Source: Bacteroidota bacterium
GTDB lineage: Bacteria; Bacteroidota; Bacteroidia; Sphingobacteriales; Sphingobacteriaceae
NCBI GenBank assembly: GCA_018828585.1
Contig: JAHJVW010000119.1
Coordinates: forward strand, 1 to 54,344
Length of the DNA: 54,344 bases
Direction: 5' to 3'
The notes beneath the pieces are model-generated. The model did no database searches, was not told where the DNA came from, and saw only the letters and a list, made by a program, of their open reading frames with translations. The translations under genes were made by a program, and so were the position numbers. Below, one piece after another: positions 35,455 through 45,212 of this stretch; positions within the stretch are counted from its first letter, which is position 1, and each line of letters opens with the position of its first letter.

Positions 35455-36108
35455 TTAGCCTCGTTTTGAAGAATCGTCTAACAAAAACACGAATAATTCT
35501 TTTGGTCCATGAGCGCCTAATACCAATGTTTTCTCAATATCGGCGGTACGGCTTGGACCTGTAATGGTAGAAATCATAGAGGGTAATTGATTTCCATATT
35601 TATTTTTAATGATTTTAAAGGCATCTTTTAGATCCATTACCAATTGAGAAGTATAAGCAATTACCACATGGCAATGTGGGAAAATACTTAATCTTCTGCC
35701 AGCGGCATTTGCGTTTGTTACCATGATAGATCCATTTCTTGCAATTAAAGCTTCACAAAGCGTGAGTCCTACTTCCGCTAGTTCAAAATCTTTATCGGTA
35801 GCGTAATATGGATATTCATAGCGATTAAGTAATTCTTGTAGTTCTGGCTCCCAACAATAAATTTTCCTCCATTTTTTCTCTTCCGCTAATAATAAGATAT
35901 TTTCAATGAATTGAATTTCATCTTCACAATAAATAAACTGACCGCTTACTTTAGTAAATTCTTCGGCAAAAATAACCTCTGGTAATTCTGTCGTAGAAGG
36001 ATAAAGGGGTAAATCCTCTAAATTTGGATAGGGGTTATCTCTTTTTTCTAATAAAGCTTTTCTTATTTTTTTTAGAAATTTTTCTTTAGAGGTTGTGCTA
36101 TCCTTCAT
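35455..36108 (-). CDS. LUD domain protein (LutC/YkgG-like)
   Basis: A 217-residue protein with an LUD domain: EKFLKKIRKALLEKR at the N terminus, VGLTLCEALIARNGSIMVT in the middle and the C-terminal STITGPSRTADIEKTLVLGAHGPKEL, which is diagnostic. LutC belongs to an L-lactate oxidation complex with LutA and LutB, but neither partner is nearby, and stand-alone LUD proteins are common in Bacteroidetes. The function here is therefore uncertain. It follows ftsH on the same strand but a terminator separates them. Confidence 0.88.
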   Translation of the reverse strand: MKDSTTSKEKFLKKIRKALLEKRDNPYPNLEDLPLYPSTTELPEVIFAEEFTKVSGQFIYCEDEIQFIENILLLAEEKKWRKIYCWEPELQELLNRYEYPYYATDKDFELAEVGLTLCEALIARNGSIMVTNANAAGRRLSIFPHCHVVIAYTSQLVMDLKDAFKIIKNKYGNQLPSMISTITGPSRTADIEKTLVLGAHGPKELFVFLLDDSSKRG

Positions 36109-36150
36109 TGAGGCTAAATTAAAGGAAATTTTTATTTCGTAGATAAAGAA

Positions 36151-36179
36151 AAATCCCCCCGATGTTATCGAGAGGATTT
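36151..36179 (-). terminator. Terminator downstream of ftsH
   Basis: AAATCCCCCCGAT (36151-36163) pairs with ATCGAGAGGATTT (36167-36179) over 13 positions (two G-U pairs on the minus strand) around a 3-base loop. A T-rich tract follows on the minus strand. It lies 15 bases after the ftsH stop. Confidence 0.75.
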
Positions 36180-36193
36180 ATTTTGTTTTACAA

Positions 36194-38287
36194 CTATTTT
36201 AATTCGGTTGCTTCGCTATTTTTAAGTGGTTCAGTTGAATCACCAACAGGCTCAGGATGTATATTTTCAGCGATAATATCCTGATCACCACCCTCTTTTC
36301 CATTTACAAATTCGTCATAAGTGGTTCTGTTGTCAAAAGGACGTTTACCTAAAATCTCTTCTAAATCACTTTGAAAAAGAATTTCTTTCTCTAAAAGTTT
36401 TTGGGCTAAAGCTTCTAATCCTTCTCTTTTCTCAATCAATAAAACTTTTGTTCTTTGATAAGATTGATCAATCAACTCTCTCACTTCTTGATCGATCAAT
36501 TCAGCAGTTTTATCAGAATAAGGCTTGCTAAAATTATATTCTCCACCTTGATCATTAAAAGATATATTACCAACTTTTTTGCTCATTCCGTAAATAGAAA
36601 CCATCGCATAGGCCAATTTAGTAATACGTTCTAAATCGTTTTGTGCTCCTGTAGATATTTTACTAAATGTGATATCTTCGGCAACTCTACCTCCAAGTGT
36701 CATACACATTCCGTCAGAAAGCTGTTCAGTAGTATATAAAAACTGTTCTTTTGGAAGATATTGAGCATATCCTAAAGCAGCAACACCACGAGGAACTATG
36801 GATACCTTAACCAATGGATCCGCATGTTCTAAAAACCAACCAGCAATGGCGTGACCAGCTTCGTGATAAGCTACAATTTTCTTCTCTTCGGGAGAGATAA
36901 TTTTATTTTTCTTTTCTAAACCACCAATTACACGGTCAACCGCGTCCTGAAAATCTTGCATATCCACTGCTTCTTTGTTTCTACGGGCAGCAATTAAGGC
37001 TGCTTCGTTACAAACATTGGCAATCTCTGCTCCCGCAAAGCCTGGAGTTTGTGCAGATAATTTCTTAGGATCCACTCCCTCAGCTAATTTTAATGGCTGT
37101 AAGTGAACTTTAAATATTTGCTGACGACCAACTAAATCAGGTTTATCAATTGATATTTGTCTGTCGAAACGTCCAGGTCTTAATAATGCAGAGTCTAAAA
37201 CATCTGGTCTATTTGTAGCAGCCAATATAATAATTCCTGAATCTGTACCAAAACCATCCATTTCAACCAAAAGTTGATTTAAAGTGTTTTCGCGTTCATC
37301 ATTACCACCTACCATGCTATTTTTACCACGAGCTCTTCCAATTGCATCAATCTCATCAATAAAAATAATACAAGGCGCTTTATCTTTTGCCTGCTTAAAT
37401 AAATCTCTTACTCTTGAGGCTCCTACTCCAACAAACATTTCCACGAAATCAGATCCTGATAAAGAGAAAAAAGGAACCTGTGCTTCACCAGCAACAGCCT
37501 TGGCCATTAAGGTTTTACCTGTACCAGGCGCACCTATAAGCAAAGCACCTTTTGGAATTTTCCCGCCTAGATTAGTGTATTTTTTTGGATTTTTTAAGAA
37601 ATCTACAATCTCCATCACCTCTTGTTTAGCTTCTTCTAAACCAGCCACATCACTAAAAGTAATATTTACCTGAGACTCTTTATCAAATAAAGTAGCTTTT
37701 GATTTACCGATGTTGAAGATTTGACCTCCGCCACCACCACCTGCTCCACCGCCCATACGACGCATGATAAAGATCCAGAATAGTGCGAATAAAGCTATAG
37801 GAACAATGAAAGACCAAAAAATTGATGAAAGAGGGTTACTCCTTGACTCATAACTTAGTGAAACTCTCTTGTCTTCAGGAAGATCTTTTTGCGAAGCTGT
37901 TAAGCGTGTTTGTAAAGATTCGAATGATCCGTCTGTAAATCTATATTGTGGATTAGCACCACCAAAAGAAAAACCATCATCTGATTTTACATCTTTATAT
38001 TTTTGTTCGCTTAAACGATCTTTCTTAATGTACACCTCGGCAACAATTAAATCTTCTTGTTTATAAGCTACCAATTTTTCTACATCACCAGACTTTAACA
38101 TTTCGTTATCAAATTTTTGATAAGTGATTAGCTTAGAATTGCTACCACTCATAAAAAATTGAAATCCTAAAATTACTACGATGATAACCGCGTAAAGCCA
38201 CATAATATTAAATTTAGGCGGCTTGGGAATTATTTTCTTACCCGGCACTTTTTTTATTTGTTTCTTTTTATCTAAATTTTCTTTCAT
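36194..38287 (-). CDS. ftsH: ATP-dependent zinc metalloprotease FtsH
   Basis: A 697-residue membrane-anchored AAA+ protease that degrades misfolded membrane proteins and regulatory targets such as LpxC in some bacteria. It has a basic N terminus, two transmembrane helices (near 30-46 and 155-175) flanking a periplasmic region, Walker A GAPGTGKT (about 252-259), Walker [10 protein letters not shown], and the SRH segment. The zinc motif HEAGH is at about 475-479. A Gly-rich patch ([11 protein letters not shown]) follows the second helix. The gene lies 27 bp after rsfS and ends in a terminator. Confidence 0.97.
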   Translation of the reverse strand: MKENLDKKKQIKKVPGKKIIPKPPKFNIMWLYAVIIVVILGFQFFMSGSNSKLITYQKFDNEMLKSGDVEKLVAYKQEDLIVAEVYIKKDRLSEQKYKDVKSDDGFSFGGANPQYRFTDGSFESLQTRLTASQKDLPEDKRVSLSYESRSNPLSSIFWSFIVPIALFALFWIFIMRRMGGGAGGGGGGQIFNIGKSKATLFDKESQVNITFSDVAGLEEAKQEVMEIVDFLKNPKKYTNLGGKIPKGALLIGAPGTGKTLMAKAVAGEAQVPFFSLSGSDFVEMFVGVGASRVRDLFKQAKDKAPCIIFIDEIDAIGRARGKNSMVGGNDERENTLNQLLVEMDGFGTDSGIIILAATNRPDVLDSALLRPGRFDRQISIDKPDLVGRQQIFKVHLQPLKLAEGVDPKKLSAQTPGFAGAEIANVCNEAALIAARRNKEAVDMQDFQDAVDRVIGGLEKKNKIISPEEKKIVAYHEAGHAIAGWFLEHADPLVKVSIVPRGVAALGYAQYLPKEQFLYTTEQLSDGMCMTLGGRVAEDITFSKISTGAQNDLERITKLAYAMVSIYGMSKKVGNISFNDQGGEYNFSKPYSDKTAELIDQEVRELIDQSYQRTKVLLIEKREGLEALAQKLLEKEILFQSDLEEILGKRPFDNRTTYDEFVNGKEGGDQDIIAENIHPEPVGDSTEPLKNSEATELK

Positions 38288-38314
38288 TTCTTTATTTTCA
38301 ATTTCTTTCTGGCG

Positions 38315-38689
38315 TTATGCACTTTGATATAATTTTATCTCTGCATCTCCCCATAAATCTTCAATACCATAGAACGCTCTTTTTTCTGTCTTGAAAATAT
38401 GAACGACTACATCAATATAATCTAAGAGTATCCATTCGGCATGTTGTAAGCCTTCTTTTCTGTAAGGCTCTTGTCCATATGCCTTAAACACTTCTTCTTC
38501 AACACTGTTTGCAATCGCTTTTACTTGCGTAGAAGATTCAGCGTGACACACTACGAAATAATCTGCAACTGAACTGTGGATGTTTCTTAGATCTAGTCTT
38601 ACAATTTCATTTCCCTTCTTTTCCTGTATTCCGTAGATTACTGCTTCAGAGATGTTAGTAGATTGGATAGCAACTTTATTTTTTACCAT
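38315..38689 (-). CDS. rsfS: Ribosomal silencing factor RsfS
   Basis: A 124-residue protein of the RsfS/Iojap family. It binds ribosomal protein uL14 and blocks subunit joining, which lowers translation when nutrients run out. Family segments are VRLDLRNIHSSVADYFVVCH, STQVKAIANSVEEEV and AEWILLDYIDVVVHIF. The start is the ATG at 38689; one codon upstream is a TTG. It probably shares a transcript with ftsH and is divergent from birA with a very short gap. Confidence 0.95.
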   Translation of the reverse strand: MVKNKVAIQSTNISEAVIYGIQEKKGNEIVRLDLRNIHSSVADYFVVCHAESSTQVKAIANSVEEEVFKAYGQEPYRKEGLQHAEWILLDYIDVVVHIFKTEKRAFYGIEDLWGDAEIKLYQSA

Positions 38690-38699
38690 CAAAAAGATT

Positions 38700-38707
38700 T
38701 AGTTTTG
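38700..38707 (+). promoter_or_regulatory. Possible -7 element immediately before birA
   Basis: TAGTTTTG matches TAnnTTTG and ends two bases before the ATG at 38710. Transcription would then start at or just after that ATG. It favours the alternative TTG start at 38734 for birA. No exact -33 TTTG is seen. Confidence 0.3.
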
Positions 38708-38709
38708 GG

Positions 38710-39507
38710 ATGTTTTTTAAATTAATTAACACATTGCAAAATAACATATTTTTAACATTATTTGTTGGACACAGTCTTGTAAAATTAAACGAAGTTGATT
38801 CTACCAACACTTATCTAAAGAATTTACTTTCAAATTCTAAGCCATTGATTGAAGGTACTGTTATAATGGCAGACTATCAAACCGCTGGAAGAGGACAAAA
38901 AAACAATATCTGGGAAAGTGAAAAGGGTGCAAATTTAACTTTCAGTATTTTATTGAGGCCAAGTTTCTTAGCAATAAATCAACAATTTCAATTAAATAAA
39001 GCAATTTCTTTAGGTATTTCAGATGTTTTAAAGGAAATTTTAGGAGAATCATCTAAAATAAAATGGCCTAATGATATTTACTTTAAGGATAAAAAAATTG
39101 GAGGAATTTTAATTGAAAACACGATAAAGGGGAATTTTTTAAAAGAAAGCATTGTAGGTATAGGTTTAAATGTAAATCAGAAAGAATTTGGTTTGCATGT
39201 TAATAGGGCGACATCATTATCAAAAATCTTACATCAGGATTATGATTTGAATAAATTATTATCACAACTTTGTAGCAGTATCGAAAGTAGATACTTGCAA
39301 TTGAAATCAGGAAAAAATCAACTTTTAGATAAGAATTATCTAGACAGATTGTTTAGATTAAATGAATCACATCAATACGAAATAAAGAGTAAGAATTTTA
39401 AAGGAATTATTAGAGGTGTAACGTCAACTGGTCGGTTAAACATACAGTTATCGGATGGGGGACAAATGTTTTTAGATTTGAAAGAAGTAAAATTTATTTT
39501 CGACTAA
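38710..39507 (+). CDS. birA: Biotin--[acetyl-CoA-carboxylase] ligase BirA (group I)
   Basis: A biotin protein ligase of up to 265 residues that attaches biotin to carboxylase carrier proteins. The biotin/ATP site is YQTAGRGQKNNIWES, then KWPNDIYF and GGILIEN, followed by a small C-terminal SH3-like domain. There is no N-terminal helix-turn-helix, so it is not a repressor. The ATG at 38710 gives an N-terminal extension; homologues tend to begin near QNNIF, which would be a TTG at 38734. Either start leaves the catalytic domain whole. Confidence 0.93.
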   Translation: MFFKLINTLQNNIFLTLFVGHSLVKLNEVDSTNTYLKNLLSNSKPLIEGTVIMADYQTAGRGQKNNIWESEKGANLTFSILLRPSFLAINQQFQLNKAISLGISDVLKEILGESSKIKWPNDIYFKDKKIGGILIENTIKGNFLKESIVGIGLNVNQKEFGLHVNRATSLSKILHQDYDLNKLLSQLCSSIESRYLQLKSGKNQLLDKNYLDRLFRLNESHQYEIKSKNFKGIIRGVTSTGRLNIQLSDGGQMFLDLKEVKFIFD

Positions 39508-39535
39508 GCCTAGCATTCATATTTTATAAACAATC

Positions 39536-41593
39536 ATGAAAAAATTATTTGTCTTTTTGGCACTTTTGTTTGTCAGTTATTTAGGGTTTTCGCAAATTCT
39601 AAAGCCTGTAAAATGGTCTTTTTCTTCTTCATCAATAAGCGAAAAGGAAGCTTATGTGATTTTTACAGTAAATATTGATAAGGGTTGGCATGTGTATTCG
39701 CAAAATATTGGAGAAGGTGGACCCGTTCCAACTTCTTTTAGTTTTGAAAAGAGCAAAGATTATAACTTAATTGGAAAACCATCAGAAAGCCCAAAAGCTG
39801 AATCAGCTTATGATAAGAATTTTGGTCTTCAGATCTCTTGGCATGAAAAGCAGGCGGTTTTCAAACAAAAAATAAGACTTAACAAATCTGAAGTTAATGT
39901 TAAAGGGACTTTAGAGTTTATGGTTTGTAATGATAAACAATGTTTACCTCCAGAGGATATTGATTTTTCAATTGATGTAAAAGCAGGTAAGGTAGTAAAG
40001 GCTGAAACTGCAGTGTCAAAAATTACACCTGAAACAAAAGAAACTTTATTAATCGATACCATCAAGAAAATTGATTCCCCTGTAATTGCAGGTTCAACTC
40101 CTAAAGTAAACACCTCTTCAGTAGTAGAAAAAATTGAACAAAAATCTACTAGAAAATCACTTTGGGCAATTTTCATTGCTGGTTTTATAGGTGGTTTCCT
40201 TGCTTTAATAATGCCATGTATCTTTCCGATGCTCCCTTTAACAGTAAGTTATTTTACAAAAAAGGCAGGCAGTAGAGCAAAAGCAATTACTCATGCAGGT
40301 ATTTATGGGCTTTCTATCATTGTTATTTATGTGGCGCTTGGGCTATTAATTACTGGGTTTTTTGGTTCAGACGCTTTAAATAGTATGGCCAGCAATGGAA
40401 TATTCAATTTCTTATTCTTTTTGATGTTGATTGTTTTTGCCATCTCATTCTTCGGTGCTTTCGAGATTACATTACCAAATTCATGGGCAAATAAGATGGA
40501 TGAGAAGTCAGACAAAGGGGGTTTAATAGGTCTTTTCTTTATGGCTTTTGCACTTGCGCTAGTTTCTTTTTCTTGTACAGGACCAATTATTGGAACCTTA
40601 TTGGTACAAGCAGCAACAATGGGAGAAAGAACGGGACCTGCTGTCGGAATGTTTGGTTTTTCTTTAGCACTAGCTATTCCCTTTACTTTATTTGCTGCAT
40701 TTCCATCATTATTAAAATCATTGCCAAAATCGGGTGGGTGGTTGAACACGGTAAAAGTAGCTTTAGGTTTTATTGAGTTGGCAATGGCTTTTAAATTTCT
40801 ATCAAATGTAGATTTAGCTTACCATTGGGAATTATTGGATCGTGAAGTATTTCTAGTACTTTGGATTGTGATTTTCGCTATGTTAGGTTTTTACATCTTG
40901 GGAAAACTAAAATTTTCACACGATAGTGACTTGCCGTTCATTACCGTTCCAAGATTATTCATATCTATTATTATTTTGGCTTTTACAGTTTATATGATTC
41001 CTGGATTATGGGGGGCACCTTTAAAAGCTATTAGTGCCTGGATGCCACCACAAACTACACAAGATTTTGATTTATATACGAATAGCTTATCTTCGCACCC
41101 AATAACGCAGGATACTGTTAAGAAGAAGTACGGAGGTTTATTTAAAGCTCCACTTAATTTGGACGCATTCTTTGATTATGAGCAAGGTTTGGCTTATGCC
41201 AAGCAACAAAAAAAACCAGTATTAATAGATTTCACAGGCCATAGCTGTGTAAATTGTAGGAAAATGGAAGCCTCTGTTTGGAGTGCTCCTGAAGTTTTGG
41301 AAAGGTTGAATAATGATTATGTTTTGATCTCGCTTTATGTGGATGACAAAACAGATTTATCAGAAAGCGAACAATTTGTTTCTTCTTTTTCTGGTAAAAA
41401 AATCAAAACTCTTGGAAATAAATGGAGTGATTTTCAAGCTTCTAAATTTAAAACTAATTCGCAACCCTATTATGTATTGGTTGACGGGGATGGAAATGTT
41501 TTAGTTCCGCCGCAGGCTTTTAATTTGGATGTTAAAAATTATGTAGATTTTCTTGATAGCGGTAAAGCTGCTTATCAAAAAGAAAAAAAATGA
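39536..41593 (+). CDS. dsbD: Thiol:disulfide interchange protein DsbD
   Basis: A 685-residue inner-membrane reductant conduit. After a signal peptide (about 1-20) is a periplasmic N-terminal domain with a Cys pair (MVCNDKQCLPPED, near 125-133). The CcdA-like membrane core of eight helices (about 210-500) contains LIMPCIFPM and SFSCTGP, its two redox Cys. The C-terminal thioredoxin domain has C571-V-N-C574. Electrons pass from cytoplasmic thioredoxin to periplasmic thiol proteins. The stop overlaps the pfkA ATG by 4 bp. Confidence 0.95.
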   Translation: MKKLFVFLALLFVSYLGFSQILKPVKWSFSSSSISEKEAYVIFTVNIDKGWHVYSQNIGEGGPVPTSFSFEKSKDYNLIGKPSESPKAESAYDKNFGLQISWHEKQAVFKQKIRLNKSEVNVKGTLEFMVCNDKQCLPPEDIDFSIDVKAGKVVKAETAVSKITPETKETLLIDTIKKIDSPVIAGSTPKVNTSSVVEKIEQKSTRKSLWAIFIAGFIGGFLALIMPCIFPMLPLTVSYFTKKAGSRAKAITHAGIYGLSIIVIYVALGLLITGFFGSDALNSMASNGIFNFLFFLMLIVFAISFFGAFEITLPNSWANKMDEKSDKGGLIGLFFMAFALALVSFSCTGPIIGTLLVQAATMGERTGPAVGMFGFSLALAIPFTLFAAFPSLLKSLPKSGGWLNTVKVALGFIELAMAFKFLSNVDLAYHWELLDREVFLVLWIVIFAMLGFYILGKLKFSHDSDLPFITVPRLFISIIILAFTVYMIPGLWGAPLKAISAWMPPQTTQDFDLYTNSLSSHPITQDTVKKKYGGLFKAPLNLDAFFDYEQGLAYAKQQKKPVLIDFTGHSCVNCRKMEASVWSAPEVLERLNNDYVLISLYVDDKTDLSESEQFVSSFSGKKIKTLGNKWSDFQASKFKTNSQPYYVLVDGDGNVLVPPQAFNLDVKNYVDFLDSGKAAYQKEKK

Positions 41594-42570
41594 ATCAAAT
41601 AAAAAGAATTGGAGTCTTTACTTCTGGTGGTGACGCACCAGGAATGAATGCCGCAGTAAGAGCTGTTGTACGTACAGCGCTTTTTTATAACCTAGAAGTT
41701 TTTGGAATTAGAAGAGGGTACGAGGGGATGATTAATGGCGAGTTTATACCTATGGACCGTAAATCTGTTGCAAATATTATCCAACGCGGCGGAACTATTT
41801 TAAAAACAGCAAGAAGCATGGCTTTTATGACTCCAGAGGGACGAAACGAAGCTTACAAGCAAATAAAGGGGGTTGAAATCGATGCCTTAGTAGCTATTGG
41901 TGGCGATGGAACTTTCACCGGTGCAAAGATTTTTGGCGAAGAATTTAACTTTCCGATTTTAGGTTTGCCTGGAACCATAGATAATGATTTATTTGGTACT
42001 GATTTTACCATCGGTTATGATACTTCCATCAACACAGTGACTGAAGCAATTGATAAAATCAGAGATACAGCCGAATCTCATGATAGATTGTTTATTGTGG
42101 AAGTGATGGGAAGAGACTGTGGTTTGATTGCTTTGAGAAGTGGAATAGGCGTTGGTGCAGAGTCTATCATGATACCAGAAACTAAAACTGATTTAAATGC
42201 TTTAATGCATCGTTTAGAAATTAGTAGAAAAGATAAATCATCGAAAATTTTAATCGTTGCAGAAGGCGAAGGAGATTCAGGCGGCGCCTTCGAAATTGCT
42301 GAGAAAATAAAAGATAAATTCCCTCAATATGATACTCGAGTATCTGTTTTGGGGCATATCCAAAGAGGCGGAACACCAACTTGTATGGATAGGGTTTTGG
42401 CAAGCAGGTTAGGAGTTGCGGCAGTTGAGGAACTTATAAAAGGAAGAAAAGGCGAAATGGTGGGCTTGATTCATGGTCAAATTTCTTTTACACCATTTGA
42501 TCATGCTGTTAAACATCATGTAGAAATCAATCAGGATTTATTGAAGATTGTGGAAATCTTATCTTTATAA
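41590..42570 (+). CDS. pfkA: ATP-dependent 6-phosphofructokinase
   Basis: A 326-residue glycolytic enzyme that phosphorylates fructose-6-phosphate. ATP-binding glycine-rich segments [17 protein letters not shown] and [11 protein letters not shown], and the catalytic [20 protein letters not shown] (with the proton-accepting Asp), are intact. The GGDG with Gly after the Asp points to ATP rather than pyrophosphate use. Length is normal for bacterial PfkA. It is coupled to dsbD (ATGA) and is followed by gmhA after 2 bp. Confidence 0.97.
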   Translation: MNQIKRIGVFTSGGDAPGMNAAVRAVVRTALFYNLEVFGIRRGYEGMINGEFIPMDRKSVANIIQRGGTILKTARSMAFMTPEGRNEAYKQIKGVEIDALVAIGGDGTFTGAKIFGEEFNFPILGLPGTIDNDLFGTDFTIGYDTSINTVTEAIDKIRDTAESHDRLFIVEVMGRDCGLIALRSGIGVGAESIMIPETKTDLNALMHRLEISRKDKSSKILIVAEGEGDSGGAFEIAEKIKDKFPQYDTRVSVLGHIQRGGTPTCMDRVLASRLGVAAVEELIKGRKGEMVGLIHGQISFTPFDHAVKHHVEINQDLLKIVEILSL

Positions 42571-42572
42571 AA

Positions 42573-43148
42573 ATGAGTCAACAAATTATTAAAAGTCATT
42601 TCGAAGAAGCTAAAAATATTTTAGCGAAATTTTTATCGGATGAGCAAAATTTCATAAAAATTGAGAAAGCTGGACTTTTAATGCTTGATGCTATTAAAGA
42701 ACAAAAGAAGATTTTATCATGTGGTAATGGAGGGTCTATGTGTGATGCCATGCATTTTGCCGAAGAATTGTCTGGACGTTTCCGCAATGATAGACCTGCG
42801 CTGCCGGCAATAGCAATTTCCGATGCTGCTCATATCACTTGCGTAGGAAATGATTATGGTTTTGATCAAATTTTTGCAAGATATATTCAGGCTTTAGGTA
42901 ATGAGGGTGATGTTTTATTTGCCATTAGTACCAGTGGAAATTCGGCCAATATTTTGAATGCCATTTCATCTGCGAAAGCTAAAGGAATGAAAATTATTGG
43001 GTTGACTGGAAAGGACGGCGGTAAAATAGCTTCTTTATGTGATGTAGAAATAAGGGCGCCTTTTTCTAAATTTTCAGACCGTACTCAAGAAATTCATATC
43101 AAAGTAATTCACTCTTTGATTGACTTTATTGAACAGAAACTTTTTTAA
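42573..43148 (+). CDS. gmhA: Phosphoheptose isomerase GmhA
   Basis: A 191-residue SIS-domain isomerase converting sedoheptulose-7-phosphate to D-glycero-manno-heptose-7-phosphate, the first step of LPS core heptose synthesis. Typical segments are [38 protein letters not shown] and [14 protein letters not shown]. The other heptose genes (hldE, gmhB, hldD) are not in this window. It ends the dsbD-pfkA-gmhA run. Confidence 0.93.
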   Translation: MSQQIIKSHFEEAKNILAKFLSDEQNFIKIEKAGLLMLDAIKEQKKILSCGNGGSMCDAMHFAEELSGRFRNDRPALPAIAISDAAHITCVGNDYGFDQIFARYIQALGNEGDVLFAISTSGNSANILNAISSAKAKGMKIIGLTGKDGGKIASLCDVEIRAPFSKFSDRTQEIHIKVIHSLIDFIEQKLF

Positions 43149-43250
43149 ATAAGCCTGATTTCTAAGTATAAAGATTTGAGACTAATTCTTCATGTAGCAT
43201 GAATGAAAAGTGGGACTGACTTTAATATAATTGCCAGCCCTGATTTTCCT

Positions 43251-44792
43251 TTATTTCTTGTTTGTTAATTTTAACTCGTAAAAATCTGTTCTTCTATCCT
43301 TCAAGTTTTTCACACTTCCATGTTCATGTAATTCTTTCAATAAGTCAAGATTTACATCTGCAATCAAAATATTTTCTGTATTTGGAGTGGTTTCTGCCAC
43401 AATAGCGTTTGATGGGAAAGCAAAATCTGAGGGTGAAAATATTGCAGACTGTGCATATTGTAAATCCATATTGTTGACTTTTGGTAAGTTACCAACAGAA
43501 CCTGTAATTGCAACATAGCACTCGTTTTCAATTGCTCTTGCTTGTGAACATATTCTAACCCTATTGTAAGCGTTTTGCGTATCAGTCCAAAACGGAACGA
43601 AAAGGATGTCCATTTTCTCTAGTGCTTGCATTCTTGCCAATTCAGGGAATTCAGCATCATAACAAATTAAAATTCCTATTCTACCAGCATCGGTATCAAA
43701 AACCTTTAACTCATTTCCACCGCTCATCCCCCACGAACTTATTTCAGAAGGAGTAGGATGAATTTTGATAAAACGATCATAAGAGCCATCTCGTCTGCAT
43801 AAGTAAGAAACGTTATAAAGCTTCTCATTCTCTAAAAGCGGCATACTTCCTGCGATGATATTTACATTGTAAGAAACGGCGAGTTCACAAAAGCGATTTC
43901 TAATCGTTTCGGTATGTTTAGCCAATTCTCTAATTGCCTTAGCTTCACCTAAATGATTGTAATCGGCCATTAGAGGGGCATTAAAAAACTCAGGGAACAC
44001 CACAAAATCTGATGAGTAATCACTCACAGCATCCACAAAATACTCGGCACTTTCCATTAAGTCCATCACGTTGGGAAATAAACGCATCTGCCATTGTACC
44101 AAGCCAATTCTTACTGTAGATTTTTTTAATAAGTTGTCTTTATGCTCATCTATATAATAAATATTATTCCACTCTAAGAGCGTAGCAAATTCTTTTGATT
44201 GCTGATCTTCTGGAAGATAATTTTTAAGAATTTTACGAACATGAAAATCATTTGAAATTTGAAAAGTAAGCGTTGGATCATAGATCTCTTTCATTTTAAC
44301 CTTGTCAATGTACTCTCTAGGAGTTAGTTCGTTATGATGCTTCTCGTAGTTTGGAATTCTACCTCCCAAAATAATAGATTTCAGATTTAAGTTTTCGCAG
44401 AGTGTTTTGCGGGCATCGTATAATCTTCTAGCTAATCTTAATCCTCTATAATCTGGATGTACAAAAACCTCTATTCCATATAATACATCACCATGCTCGG
44501 CATGGGTACTAAAAGTATAATCACCAGTTGCTTGCGCATAGGTATGTGTTTCGCCCAACTTCTGATAATCAACTATAATACTTAAGGCGGTGGCAACTAC
44601 TTTCCCATTAACTTCTACACACAGTTGCCCTTCAGGAAATATATTTATCAATTTATCTATTGATTTTTCTCTCCAATAACTTTCTCCCATCTCTTCGTAG
44701 GCAGATATCATTGCTGATTTTAAATCGATATAATCTTCCTGTTTTAGAGTTCTTAATTCTACTGTTTCTATCTGCATTGGCTTAATTTCCAT
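43251..44792 (-). CDS. GNAT acetyltransferase / carbon-nitrogen hydrolase fusion
   Basis: A 513-residue two-domain protein. Residues about 10-210 form a GNAT domain, with the acetyl-CoA-binding segment VFVHPDYRGLRLARRLYD. Residues about 225-505 form a nitrilase-superfamily amidohydrolase, with the Glu-Lys-Cys triad visible in VVFPEFF, IKIHPTP and ILICYDAEFPEL. The pairing suggests acetylation and hydrolysis of amide substrates in one pathway, but the substrate is unknown. A tandem 18-nt direct repeat lies upstream of the start. The ATG at 44792 is used; M6 is an alternative. Confidence 0.9.
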   Translation of the reverse strand: MEIKPMQIETVELRTLKQEDYIDLKSAMISAYEEMGESYWREKSIDKLINIFPEGQLCVEVNGKVVATALSIIVDYQKLGETHTYAQATGDYTFSTHAEHGDVLYGIEVFVHPDYRGLRLARRLYDARKTLCENLNLKSIILGGRIPNYEKHHNELTPREYIDKVKMKEIYDPTLTFQISNDFHVRKILKNYLPEDQQSKEFATLLEWNNIYYIDEHKDNLLKKSTVRIGLVQWQMRLFPNVMDLMESAEYFVDAVSDYSSDFVVFPEFFNAPLMADYNHLGEAKAIRELAKHTETIRNRFCELAVSYNVNIIAGSMPLLENEKLYNVSYLCRRDGSYDRFIKIHPTPSEISSWGMSGGNELKVFDTDAGRIGILICYDAEFPELARMQALEKMDILFVPFWTDTQNAYNRVRICSQARAIENECYVAITGSVGNLPKVNNMDLQYAQSAIFSPSDFAFPSNAIVAETTPNTENILIADVNLDLLKELHEHGSVKNLKDRRTDFYELKLTNKK

Positions 44793-44813
44793 ATTATATT
44801 AAAAGATAATCTC

Positions 44814-44869
44814 GATAATTGTTTTACGAGGTTTATTATTCTGGATTAAATGATTATTGTTTTACGAGG
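44814..44869. repeat. Tandem direct repeat upstream of the GNAT-nitrilase gene
   Basis: GATAATTGTTTTACGAGG (44814-44831) recurs as GATTATTGTTTTACGAGG (44852-44869), one mismatch in 18, with a 38-base period. The nearer copy ends 22 bases before the minus-strand start codon, as expected for paired regulator sites. Confidence 0.55.
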
Positions 44870-45104
44870 ATTTTCTCTTTGATTCCTTATTTCAGAAAGT
44901 AATTTTCTACCTGTTAAATCTTAGCGATCTGTGAAACTAGTTTAATTATTTACTCCGTCAATAGCATACGAAATAACTTTATGGATACAACTATTTTTAG
45001 AACTATAAATTGTTCCACTTATTGCGATAAAACAAGTTTTTTTAAATTAAAATTAATGGTAAAAAGTATAAAAAAAGCAAGAAATAATAATAATTTATTA
45101 TATC

Positions 45105-45126
45105 GTTAACTTTCGACAAAGTTAAC
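45105..45126. repeat. Perfect 9-bp inverted repeat upstream of def
   Basis: GTTAACTTT (45105-45113) and AAAGTTAAC (45118-45126) are separated by CGAC. It lies 87 bases before the def start. No T-run follows directly, so a regulator site is as likely as a terminator. Confidence 0.45.
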
Positions 45127-45200
45127 TAAAATAATTTTTGATACGATATCAATTTTAAAGCGAGTTATACCTTATTATAGGAAATAGATACATAAATGTT

Positions 45201-45208
45201 TATTTTTG
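45201..45208 (+). promoter_or_regulatory. Predicted def -7 promoter element
   Basis: TATTTTTG matches TAnnTTTG and ends four bases before the def ATG, the same spacing as in the lpxD promoter. It implies a nearly leaderless transcript. No exact -33 TTTG is visible. Confidence 0.45.
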
Positions 45209-45212
45209 TGCG

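Larger units (their letters stand above)
44793..45212. other. 420-bp intergenic region between divergent genes
   Basis: AT-rich non-coding stretch. It holds a tandem direct repeat at 44814-44831 and 44852-44869 (18 nt, one mismatch), a perfect 9-bp-arm inverted repeat at 45105-45126 (GTTAACTTT-CGAC-AAAGTTAAC), and the def promoter element near 45201. I see no ORF of note, no tRNA and no mobile element in it. Confidence 0.7.

Noticed and set aside
35455-36108. Complete lactate utilisation operon
   Set aside because: Only the LutC-like protein is present; LutA and LutB are absent.
37284-37673. 129-residue plus-strand ORF
   Set aside because: It is a shadow of the highly conserved ftsH AAA domain on the opposite strand.
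40327-40749. 140-residue minus-strand ORF
   Set aside because: It is antisense to the membrane core of dsbD; composition mirrors that gene.
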